Source: Arthrobacter stackebrandtii (GTDB lineage: Bacteria > Actinomycetota > Actinomycetes > Actinomycetales > Micrococcaceae). Taken from it: a stretch of 64,000 nt of DNA. The notes under the pieces are model-generated. The model ran no database searches. It was given only the letters and a program-made list of their open reading frames with translations, and was not told the origin of the DNA. Within the stretch, counting starts at the first letter, position 1, and each line of letters begins with the position of its first letter. The translations under genes and the position numbers were made by a program. Shown here in pieces: positions 17,405 to 25,457 of the stretch. Location of the stretch: positions 372,001 through 436,000 of the forward strand of contig NZ_JAGIOI010000001.1 in NCBI RefSeq assembly GCF_017876675.1, given 5' to 3'.

Positions 17405-18910
17405 TTGGAAGTGCAGGCGGAGCCAGCTGGCTCATACAGCCACGGTCGGCTGGGCATCGGCAAGCCATTGGCAGCTGGCCGGTCAAACTGGCGCCACCGA
17501 TACATCACCCAACTGCGTTGGGCCGATGCGCTGATCATTGTTGTTGCCCTTGCAGCAGCGCAACTGGTGCGCTTCGGTTTTGAAAAGTCTGACCTCACCA
17601 TCGGTTCGCTCACCATCTCTTATTGGCTTTGTGGCGTCCTGCTGGGCTTTGCCTGGTACATCATGTTGGGCGCCTGGGACAGCCGGAAGATCAAGGTCAT
17701 CGGCACCGGAACGGATGAGTTCAAGCTCGTTCTCACAGCGACAACGTGGCTGTTCGGCACGCTCGCCATCATCTCCTACGCCTTCGGCTTGGACATGGCC
17801 CGGGGCTACGTTCTATTGGCGCTGCCACTCGGAAGTTTAGGCATCCTCCTCACCCGCTGGATCCTTCGCCAGGTATTGCACCGGCAGCGCCTCGCAGGCC
17901 TCTCGAATGCTCGCGTGCTGGTTTTGGCGGGCACTTCTGCCGCCGCTCACCTGGTCCAATCCCTCAACCGTCAGCCACACGCCGGTTTCCTTCCTGTTGC
18001 GGCCCATCTCCCAGGGATCTCAGGTCAGCACGGTACTTTGTCGCACGAGGTTGGTGTGCCATTGGCTGGTACAGGCAACAAAGTCGATGACATTCTTGGG
18101 TCCATATCCCGCTACAACGCAGATACAGTTGCCTTGTCCTCTGGCGTCACGATGTCCCCCCATGAGATCCGGGATCTCAGCTGGGCTTTAGCTGATCGCC
18201 GTATCAGACTCATAATGACGCCGGCGTTGACTGACGTTGCCGGTCCGCGTTTGCACGTGCAGCCTGTTTCTGGACTTCCAATGGTGCATGTTTCCACTCC
18301 GCAGTTCAGTTCAGGCGCCATCTTTGCCAAGCGAGTATTCGACATTGTTGCTTCGGCTTGTTTACTCATTGCTTTGTCCCCACTGCTAGTGATTCTCGCT
18401 TCTTTCGTCAAGCAAGACGGTGGGCCAATCTTTTTCAAGCAGCAGCGAATCGGGCTCCAAGGCGAACGGTTCGGCATGTATAAATTCCGGTCCATGGTCG
18501 TCAATGCGGAGAGTATGGTGTCCGAGTTGACAGATCAGACCGACGGCAACGGCGTAATGTTCAAAATGAAGGACGACCCCCGCGTCACCCGCGCCGGCAA
18601 GTGGATGCGCCGCTACAGCCTCGACGAACTTCCCCAGTTATTCAATGTCCTACTCGGAAACATGAGCTTGGTGGGTCCCCGCCCTCCACTTGAAACCGAG
18701 GCTGCGGAGTATGAACGGCACGTGCACCGCCGATTCCTCGTCAAACCCGGCATCACCGGGCTCTGGCAAGTCAGCGGACGTTCAAACTTGTCATGGAAAG
18801 ACACGGTCCGTCTGGACCTTTACTACGTCGAAAACTGGTCCTTCGCTGGCGACATTGTCATCCTTTTGAAGACTCTGCGAGCCGTCATAAAGGTAGACGG
18901 TGCCTACTAG
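17405..18910 (+). CDS. Polyprenyl-phosphate sugar phosphotransferase (priming GT)
   Basis: A 501-residue membrane enzyme expected to start the repeat unit by moving sugar-1-phosphate from a nucleotide sugar onto undecaprenyl phosphate. The N-terminal half has four to five membrane helices and a CoA-binding-like domain (residues 160-290). The C-terminal half is the bacterial sugar transferase domain: a helix at 300-325, then KQQRIGLQGERFGMYKFRSM, DELPQLFNVLLGNMSLVGPR and KPGITGLWQVSGRSNLSWKD. The layout is that of WbaP/CpsE/WcaJ enzymes; the sugar cannot be told. The start is TTG at 17405 or GTG at 17411 after a G-rich run. It is the first gene of the 17.4-37.7 kb locus, and the AT-rich stretch 17215-17400 upstream is its likely promoter region. 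Confidence 0.92.
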   Translation: MEVQAEPAGSYSHGRLGIGKPLAAGRSNWRHRYITQLRWADALIIVVALAAAQLVRFGFEKSDLTIGSLTISYWLCGVLLGFAWYIMLGAWDSRKIKVIGTGTDEFKLVLTATTWLFGTLAIISYAFGLDMARGYVLLALPLGSLGILLTRWILRQVLHRQRLAGLSNARVLVLAGTSAAAHLVQSLNRQPHAGFLPVAAHLPGISGQHGTLSHEVGVPLAGTGNKVDDILGSISRYNADTVALSSGVTMSPHEIRDLSWALADRRIRLIMTPALTDVAGPRLHVQPVSGLPMVHVSTPQFSSGAIFAKRVFDIVASACLLIALSPLLVILASFVKQDGGPIFFKQQRIGLQGERFGMYKFRSMVVNAESMVSELTDQTDGNGVMFKMKDDPRVTRAGKWMRRYSLDELPQLFNVLLGNMSLVGPRPPLETEAAEYERHVHRRFLVKPGITGLWQVSGRSNLSWKDTVRLDLYYVENWSFAGDIVILLKTLRAVIKVDGAY

Positions 18911-19046
18911 CACCCGATGTGCAGGCTAAGTTTGAAGAACGATTGAATACCGAAACCATGACGAAAATAATTGGACTGACACAGGCAACCTGGTCAATCT
19001 CCGAGAAAACCAACAACTGTTGTCAACATTAAGGGTGAAAGCCAAC

Positions 19047-20342
19047 ATGAACTCCGAGGAAGATGCGGCAGTTAGCCTTATATGGCAACGAAGCAAGAAC
19101 GTCGCTCAGGTTCAATCGAGTACTCCCCTTCGCTACGCTGTGCTCAAGATGGACGAAAGTCAACCGATAGTTCTCCAAGAAAGCGCTGCACTTATTTGGC
19201 AGAAGTTGAACAATGGAATGACCCCTGTGTCATTGGCGGAATTCGTGACAACCGCATACGATATCGATTTTGGCAACGCTTATACCCAGATTATTGAATT
19301 CACCCAAAGCCTTACACTTCGTCAAATGCTGACACCCGCCGCACCAATTATTCGATTCGATGATGATCCTGCAACAGTCGTAGATCCACAGGCTGTCCCG
19401 CCAAGTAATCATAGACATGAATCGACTAACCTCTCTCTTCAAGAGGCAGTACTACTCATACACGCACAGTTGGCATATTTATCAGAGGTGACCGGTACCC
19501 GAGCTCTCTTGATAAAAGGGCCTGGGGCTAGTCTGCAAGGACTGCGGGCTACCCATCAATCCACTGACGCCGACATTTGGGTTGATCCGACCGATGAAGA
19601 CACGTTTATGAGCCGACTGCAAGACCTTGGATGGCAACGACGGCCGACGGATCCCAGTGGATCGCCTTTCCCACCTCATGCGACAACTCTCTATCACAAG
19701 GAATGGCCTTGTGATATTGATGTTCATCACCACATACCCGGGATGGAAAAGTCATCGGAAACCTGCTTCGAGAAATTTTGGGCCGAAAGATCAAGTATTT
19801 TGATCGCAGGCCAATCTATACCCGTACCATCAATAAGTGGATCAGTAGTAATATTGGCCCTCAACGCGCTTCGAAACCTTCATATGGCTCGGTCGAGTAC
19901 CGAGTATCAAAGTCTAACGGAGCGCAGGACACATAATATCGATGAAATAATGAATCTGGCCGTAGAAACGAATTGCATTGCCGCACTAAAACCGTTCCTT
20001 ATTGCAATAATGGGCGAAGCCGAAACACGTCATTGGCCTTCCACGTCAGCCAACTGGGATTTGTTATCCAGCGACGCTAGTGACGCCGAGAAACGAATTA
20101 ATCACTTTCTAACGGCACCTTGGCGAAATAAACCAAGGCTACTCTATAACGCACTTTTCCCATCTGATAGCGTCTTGCAACTTAGAAATCTGTATCAAGA
20201 CACCAGCGTACACGGTAAAACCAAGTCTTACATCCGTCGATATAGGCGTGGACTTTCAACTGGTCTGAAAATGCTTAATAGAATCTTTCGGCAAAAGTTC
20301 AAGAATCTTCTCAGAAGTGGAGAGACTACGGATATACAATGA
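19047..20342 (+). CDS. PqqD-like domain fused to nucleotidyltransferase
   Basis: A 431-residue protein. Residues about 25-95 (YAVLKMDESQPIVLQESAAL, IWQKLNNGMTPVSLAEFV, then a YDIDFGNA helix) resemble PqqD, a small peptide-binding winged-helix domain. Residues about 130-330 resemble the NTP_transf_5 group of nucleotidyltransferases: LLIKGPGASLQ, then THQSTDADIWVD with the metal-binding Asp pair, and CDIDVHHHI. In some exopolysaccharide loci these functions are separate genes beside an HprK-like kinase; here they are fused and no kinase is seen. I chose the ATG at 19047, with AGGG upstream, over a TTG at 19020. The gene is visibly AT-richer than mfd or the suf genes. Transfer of a nucleotide to a sugar, lipid or peptide carrier is conceivable but unproven. 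Confidence 0.65.
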   Translation: MNSEEDAAVSLIWQRSKNVAQVQSSTPLRYAVLKMDESQPIVLQESAALIWQKLNNGMTPVSLAEFVTTAYDIDFGNAYTQIIEFTQSLTLRQMLTPAAPIIRFDDDPATVVDPQAVPPSNHRHESTNLSLQEAVLLIHAQLAYLSEVTGTRALLIKGPGASLQGLRATHQSTDADIWVDPTDEDTFMSRLQDLGWQRRPTDPSGSPFPPHATTLYHKEWPCDIDVHHHIPGMEKSSETCFEKFWAERSSILIAGQSIPVPSISGSVVILALNALRNLHMARSSTEYQSLTERRTHNIDEIMNLAVETNCIAALKPFLIAIMGEAETRHWPSTSANWDLLSSDASDAEKRINHFLTAPWRNKPRLLYNALFPSDSVLQLRNLYQDTSVHGKTKSYIRRYRRGLSTGLKMLNRIFRQKFKNLLRSGETTDIQ

Positions 20343-20537
20343 CGGATAATGATTATCCGCTCCATCTGAAAAGCAATCCGGTCAATAATCATCATTCATA
20401 AACTTAGTGGTGCCCTGTAGCCAGTCGAAAAGACTGCCCACCTATTTATTAATCAGTGGCTAATTTCATGTGTGACGCCAGTCCAGTGATTTTCCTCAAA
20501 ATATCGGTATTTCTGCCCCACAAGAAGGAGTCCTCAC

Positions 20538-21503
20538 TTGTCAGTAGGGTTAAACAATCCGCTTCCAGAAGCGCTGAGACACTATCAAACAGAACTGATA
20601 GAAACTCTTGACCGCGTAAGCGTGGTCACAAAAATTTCTGCTAATCACCCGGTGGAGAATATTACGGGTCGTTTAGGTGCGGCTCACAAGTTATACAATG
20701 TGGTTCGTAATTCGAGAGCCAGACGGGCGCTAAACATTCCAACAATTCAGCTGTGGCCTAGTATGGGTCTATTAGAACCATTGTTGTGGAAGACAAGCTC
20801 CAACAACCGGCATTCAATAATCTATCATGATCCAGTTCCAATAAGGAAACAGATAGGATTTGATTGCGTAAGTGAAATGATTGCGCATCGGATCAATTCC
20901 AGTAAGTCACCACGGCTCCTGGTTCATTCACCGGACGCGGAATCAGAACTGGCAAAATTGTTTCCTCGTATGAAAATTGAAATGGCATTACATCCAGTAT
21001 TGTCAGAAATGAAAACTTCTTCGGTTGGCGCTCAGGACATCATCGTGGCAGGACAATTCAAACCAGAGCGAGATCTCAATCTATTGTCAGCGATCGGTCC
21101 TCAATTGAAAAACCTTGGCTTACGTCCACGAATCTTCGGTCGTGGTTGGCCCGACACAATTACCGGTTGGGAGATCGATAGTCGTTACCTGTCTGAGAAC
21201 GAACTAGACCAAAGGATTGATGCAGCAGCTATTGTACTCATACCATATAAGAACTACTTCCAAAGTGGAATTGCCATTAGAGCTCTAGAGCGGGGTCGCC
21301 CAGTGGTTTCTCCGGAAAACTCTTTTACGAAACTAATCTTTGGCCATGTTGATGGTGCTGTCTACCCAGCCGATTCACCTCCAGAGCAAGTCGTCGCCCA
21401 TATTAAGTTAGTCATGAGTAGTCAGTATCAGGCACTAGCCACATTTTCTAGATATCGAGATCAGGTCGACCGTTCATGGCATGACTTGATGTATGAAGGA
21501 TGA
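20538..21503 (+). CDS. GT-B fold glycosyltransferase (GT4-like)
   Basis: A 321-residue cytosolic protein. The N-terminal half lacks clear motifs, while the C-terminal half looks like the nucleotide-sugar lobe of GT4 enzymes: IIVAGQFKPERDLNLLSAIG, FGRGW, then IVLIPYKNYFQSGIAIRALE and RGRPVVSPENSFTKLIFG, where the second Glu of the usual E-x7-E pair is replaced by other residues. The TTG start is supported by AAGGAG seven bases upstream. It lies in the AT-rich block, probably co-transcribed with its neighbours although 195 and 318 bases separate them. Donor and acceptor cannot be read. Confidence 0.7.
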   Translation: MSVGLNNPLPEALRHYQTELIETLDRVSVVTKISANHPVENITGRLGAAHKLYNVVRNSRARRALNIPTIQLWPSMGLLEPLLWKTSSNNRHSIIYHDPVPIRKQIGFDCVSEMIAHRINSSKSPRLLVHSPDAESELAKLFPRMKIEMALHPVLSEMKTSSVGAQDIIVAGQFKPERDLNLLSAIGPQLKNLGLRPRIFGRGWPDTITGWEIDSRYLSENELDQRIDAAAIVLIPYKNYFQSGIAIRALERGRPVVSPENSFTKLIFGHVDGAVYPADSPPEQVVAHIKLVMSSQYQALATFSRYRDQVDRSWHDLMYEG

Positions 21504-21821
21504 TTGGGAAAGCACTAGATCATGCTTCATCAAAAGAATATAGTGAAACAACACGTTCCGGGTTTCAAAAACGATAATCTGCAAATCTGGTCGAGTTTCT
21601 CAATTCTATTCTCAGGTTTCCTTAACTGAAACAAATATTCGGCCACCGCAAATACAGGTACCGTGTTGTTCGATTTGCATTCAGCACTATTGATGTAATA
21701 TTTATCGAGATCACTCAGGGAAGAGAACCATCATGCCAAGACTAAAATTCATCTATTAATTCAGTGAGAATAACTGAGCACACAAGGTGCCCTTCACGTT
21801 GTCAGAAAGTGATGCAGCCAG
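21504..21821. other. AT-rich gap, no gene recognised
   Basis: This 318-base stretch between two glycosyltransferase genes has no open frame of note, no clear hairpin and no recognised RNA. A promoter for the following genes could lie here; TTGCAT/TATTTAT-type AT-rich words are present but not at convincing spacing. Confidence 0.4.
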
Positions 21822-22715
21822 ATGCACTCGAGTGATATTATCAATCTACCTCATGAGGATCCTAGTTCTCCACCCGACTATTCCGCTTGCATTCTGTATT
21901 TTCGAAGAGGCACTGAGTTTATCTCGACGATACAGGATCTGTTGAATCAGTCACATCCGCCAGTTGAAATAATTATCCTGGATAATGACTCCAACGATGA
22001 CGTGATTTCAAATATGAGTATCTCGGACGCAAGAATCCGCTTTGTCCATTCGGATAGCAATCTGGGATACGCAGCCGGAATGAACTATGCTTTCAAGAAA
22101 TTACGCGAGAAGACCGAATGGACTCTTTTCCTGACTCACGAAGTGAGAATGAGCAGCGACACCATCAACAAACTTTTCTCGATCGACCTGGGACCGCCGG
22201 AGAGTCCTGTACTACAGATAGGTCCCACACTTGCCCTCCTTGAGGAGGACAAGATCTGGTCACATGGCGGTCGGATCACAACAACCGGCGGTGCACGACA
22301 TAATGATCATGTGGATAGTGATAGCAGAATAGGCTGGTTGGATGGGGCATGCCACTTGGTAAGAACAGGGGCACTCGTCAAACCCATTTTTAATGATTCT
22401 TTCTTTCTCTACTGGGAAGATGTCGAACTATCTCTCCGGCTATCCGAACAAGGGCAAATTGTCTGCGTTGACGACGCGATTGCGTACCAGTCCACCAACA
22501 CAACGCCAAATTATTTCATGTCAAGAAATCGCGTCAGAACTTGGATAATTAGAAGAGACGCTCCAAAGTTCATCTCATCTTTGGTATATGTCTGTGCCCA
22601 AATTGTGCGTGATCTGCTAAGAGGCCACTTCGAAACAGCCGGCACAAGGCTGGTCGGAACAATTGACGGAATAACTGGGAATTTTCATCCCGAACACTAT
22701 TTTCGAGGGCGCTAG
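21822..22715 (+). CDS. GT2-family glycosyltransferase
   Basis: A 297-residue GT-A enzyme of the family that includes rhamnosyl- and galactofuranosyl-transferases. Motifs in order: the N-terminal strand YSACILYFRR, the metal-site region IILDNDSNDD, SNLGYAAGMNYAFKKL, the acceptor-loop DGACHLVRTGAL and WEDVELSLRLSEQGQ with the catalytic acidic pair. The usual DxD is replaced in part by FLTHEVR. The C terminus has a short amphipathic stretch (SSLVYVCAQIVRDLL), suggesting peripheral membrane contact. It is AT-rich like its neighbours. The linkage made is unknown; dTDP-rhamnose is a possible donor, since rml genes lie in the same locus. Confidence 0.85.
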   Translation: MHSSDIINLPHEDPSSPPDYSACILYFRRGTEFISTIQDLLNQSHPPVEIIILDNDSNDDVISNMSISDARIRFVHSDSNLGYAAGMNYAFKKLREKTEWTLFLTHEVRMSSDTINKLFSIDLGPPESPVLQIGPTLALLEEDKIWSHGGRITTTGGARHNDHVDSDSRIGWLDGACHLVRTGALVKPIFNDSFFLYWEDVELSLRLSEQGQIVCVDDAIAYQSTNTTPNYFMSRNRVRTWIIRRDAPKFISSLVYVCAQIVRDLLRGHFETAGTRLVGTIDGITGNFHPEHYFRGR

Positions 22716-22775
22716 ATTTTGAAATGAAGTGTCTGCAGCTCAGCAGCTCCCATCCTATATCGAAAGAAGACTATA

Positions 22776-23921
22776 TTGATTTCTTCATCTGTAGTATCAT
22801 TAGGCGCGTACGATAGGTTCAACTATGGAGACCTTCTATTCCCGGTTGTACTTGACCACGTCGGCAACAGTCTGGGGACTCCGAGGATGGTGCATGCCTC
22901 AACACAGTCAGCGGATTTGAGGAGCGCCGGTGGGCACAACGTTGTCTCACTTGGTGAAGTAGAACCCGAGAATATTTCCGCGCTGGTTTTGGGCGGTGGC
23001 GAAATCCTTGGAGCTAACTGGAGCCAGGCTCTGGCTTCGACTCTGCCTAGACCATTTGACAGAATCGTCTCTATTGGACGTAGGATTCTGCCCCCGGAGA
23101 CCTTAGATTTTCTGAGTCGAAGGGCCAAGCGTGGAACTACCAAGCTTCCGTATCTGCCATCTGGCAATGAATTCCAAAGTTCACCACTACTTGCCAATGC
23201 GATCGGCGCATCCTCCATTAGCGAACTTTCCCCTGAACGACGAGGGATTGCGATTCAAGCTCTCGCAAGGTCGACACATCTATCTGTGCGAGATAGCATT
23301 GGCGCTTCACTGCTTAGCGAGTATGGGCTCGATCCAAAACTGGTTCCGGATAGTGTTGCAATACTGAATCGAATACACCCGGTGGAATCAGTTCGCGAAA
23401 GTGGGGTTATGACGTTTCAGTGTTCTGACCCGTGGTATCGAAGCAATGAACGGTACCTCATTAGTCAATTGGTTAGTTTATCGTCAGAATTTTCGAAAAT
23501 TAGATTAGTGCCAATTGGCCTCGCCGGCGATCATTCTGATGACAGGGCCCTGCGAAAGATAGCGGACACAATGAGGGATCATCAAGTCAATGTAGAGCTT
23601 GTTAGCGTTGAACACATTTGGGATGTCGCCGATGCGATTGGTACTTCTGATATCTTTGTCGGATCGAGTCTACATGGCAATATAACTGCGATGGCTTATG
23701 GTATTCCTTCCGTTGGCCTGTGTCAGACTCCAAAACTAACGAACTATCTCCAAACGTGGGGGGATGGTTTACGTCCGTCGGATGTTCAATCGAATGATAT
23801 TGCTAACACAGTGCGAGCTGCTCGTCTCGCTGACCCTAATTTGTTGCGACTCCAAGCAGAGCACTTAGATAAACTCTCTTGGAGTAACACAGTGGAGTTA
23901 ATTGAAAGATCGGTAAAATAA
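22776..23921 (+). CDS. Polysaccharide pyruvyl transferase family protein
   Basis: A 381-residue protein of the PS_pyruv_trans family, which adds ketal-linked pyruvate from phosphoenolpyruvate to sugars of surface polymers (CsaB, WcaK, GumL relatives). Visible motifs: SLGAYDRFNYGDLLFPVVL at the N terminus, LVLGGGEILGANW, and near the C terminus DIFVGSSLHGNITAMAYG, IPSVGLCQTPKLTN. The conserved S-x-H in the last motif is present. The start is a TTG with only a weak AAGAAG upstream. It sits between the GT2 gene and the flippase, so the repeat unit is probably pyruvylated, which would give the polymer a negative charge. Confidence 0.88.
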   Translation: MISSSVVSLGAYDRFNYGDLLFPVVLDHVGNSLGTPRMVHASTQSADLRSAGGHNVVSLGEVEPENISALVLGGGEILGANWSQALASTLPRPFDRIVSIGRRILPPETLDFLSRRAKRGTTKLPYLPSGNEFQSSPLLANAIGASSISELSPERRGIAIQALARSTHLSVRDSIGASLLSEYGLDPKLVPDSVAILNRIHPVESVRESGVMTFQCSDPWYRSNERYLISQLVSLSSEFSKIRLVPIGLAGDHSDDRALRKIADTMRDHQVNVELVSVEHIWDVADAIGTSDIFVGSSLHGNITAMAYGIPSVGLCQTPKLTNYLQTWGDGLRPSDVQSNDIANTVRAARLADPNLLRLQAEHLDKLSWSNTVELIERSVK

Positions 23922-23946
23922 GAATGTACAGCATTAATTCTGCGCG

Positions 23947-25272
23947 TTGTTATCGGCTATTAATTCGGTGAGTATTCGATTACCATCTATATTGACTAAA
24001 CTGTGGAAGTCCCCATCGCTAATGACCTTTAGTAGGTTATGCGCTATGGGACTATCGTTGGCAAGCGCTCCCATTATTGCACGAAGTCTTGGTCCGTCTG
24101 GTCGCGGTCTAACCGCGGCGGCACTTGCAGCGCTAATCATAGTACCGCTTATTATTAGTTTCGGATATCCGATGGCTGTTAGACGACATGTGGCCCGCCA
24201 TGGAGTCAGTGGTATCCTGAACAGGTCACGTCTCCTTCTGTTAGTGCTCATTTTGCCGTCCTGGGCTATAGGCCTTGTGCTGTCGAAGAGCGTACTCGCC
24301 GACTTGAATACACAGGCAGCATTCGCGTTCGTCATAGCAATGACTTGCAGCCCGTTGGCCGTTTCTTGGATATTGGATTCTAATGTATTGATCGCACAGC
24401 AGCGATTTGGTGGCTACTCGACACTCAATATTGTGCAACCACTTGTTAGCATTATTCTTATCATTCTTGCTTGGATCACCAGCAATGTTACCGTTGAAAT
24501 TGTGATATGGGCTCAATTGGGTTCCTCGCTGGCAGCATTTATCGTTGGCCTATTGATTGTTCCATTCGAATATTCCGGAGAGAATCGTGTTTCCATCCTT
24601 CCTCTGATCCGAGAGGGGTTTTCTTATTCGGGTAGTCAGATTGCCGAGGCTGCTTCCCAAAGAGTCGATTCTATTCTACTGCTTGGTATCATTGGCCCTT
24701 ATGGGACGGGGATCTACTCGGTGGCATTTACTGTTGCGTCTCTACCCTTGGCGCTCACTCAGGCTGTGAGCGGAGCCATCTTCAAATCAGCCGCATCTAA
24801 TCCTGATCTATCAACAGGCGGCTTGGCTCCCGCTGCACTACGTGCGAGCGTAGTGATCGGGTTTGCGTCGGCACTAACCATTGGGATAGCAAGCCCACTA
24901 TTTATACCCTTCCTGTTTGGTCCGGAATTCCTCCCTGCTGTTCCGATCGCTTTGTTATGTCTTGGGGCGACCCTTGCACTGTCAGTTGGCGGCGTTGCGT
25001 CTAATCTATTGGCGGCATTCGGAAAGGGCTGGGTAATGACGGCTGCCCAAGTTGGTGGATTAGCTATAAATATTTTGTTGATTTTCCTACTTGCACCACT
25101 CCTCGATGAAACTGGAGCTGCTATTGCGAAAGTAGTGGGGTGCTGGGTCTGTTTGGCAGTTTGCCTCACCGGACTTCGGATTACTCCTCGTCTCCTCGTT
25201 CCGGGCACAAAGGATCTTAGTTACTCCGTACGTCTTTTGTTGGATGGCGACTCGAAGGGACGATTCTCGTAG
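23947..25272 (+). CDS. Wzx-type polysaccharide flippase
   Basis: A 441-residue membrane protein of the MOP/MATE superfamily with twelve or more hydrophobic helices; the motif APIIARSLGPSGRGLTAAAL in the second helix is typical of Wzx/RfbX proteins, which move lipid-linked repeat units across the membrane. Other recognisable parts are YSGSQIAEAASQRVDSILLL and SGAIFKSAASNP. The start is uncertain: TTG at 23947 has no ribosome site, and GTG at 23968 is an alternative. It is the last gene of the AT-rich block; an IS3 terminal repeat begins 26 bases after its stop, so the operon may originally have run on to the polymerase now at 31070-32362. Confidence 0.88.
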   Translation: MLSAINSVSIRLPSILTKLWKSPSLMTFSRLCAMGLSLASAPIIARSLGPSGRGLTAAALAALIIVPLIISFGYPMAVRRHVARHGVSGILNRSRLLLLVLILPSWAIGLVLSKSVLADLNTQAAFAFVIAMTCSPLAVSWILDSNVLIAQQRFGGYSTLNIVQPLVSIILIILAWITSNVTVEIVIWAQLGSSLAAFIVGLLIVPFEYSGENRVSILPLIREGFSYSGSQIAEAASQRVDSILLLGIIGPYGTGIYSVAFTVASLPLALTQAVSGAIFKSAASNPDLSTGGLAPAALRASVVIGFASALTIGIASPLFIPFLFGPEFLPAVPIALLCLGATLALSVGGVASNLLAAFGKGWVMTAAQVGGLAINILLIFLLAPLLDETGAAIAKVVGCWVCLAVCLTGLRITPRLLVPGTKDLSYSVRLLLDGDSKGRFS

Positions 25273-25349
25273 TTGGGGCAGCCACGGAGCGCTCCTTGTG
25301 AACCGTCCCGGATTTGATGCCGCTTGCTTTCTTGAGAAGGATGAAAACT

Positions 25350-25430
25350 ATGCCCAAGAAGTATCCTGTCGAAGTTCGTGATCGTGCCGTGCGTATGGTC
25401 ATTGATCGGCTCTCTAGGGATCAGGCCTCC
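25350..25430 (+). pseudogene. IS3-family orfA, 5' fragment
   Basis: MPKKYPVEVRDRAVRMVIDR is the standard start of IS3 OrfA (helix-turn-helix transposase subunit). Homology stops after about 27 residues, where the sequence of the large transposase element begins. AGAAGG lies 12 bases before the ATG. It is non-functional. Confidence 0.75.
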
Positions 25431-25457
25431 GGTCATGGCGATTTATTGCTTTTAGGA

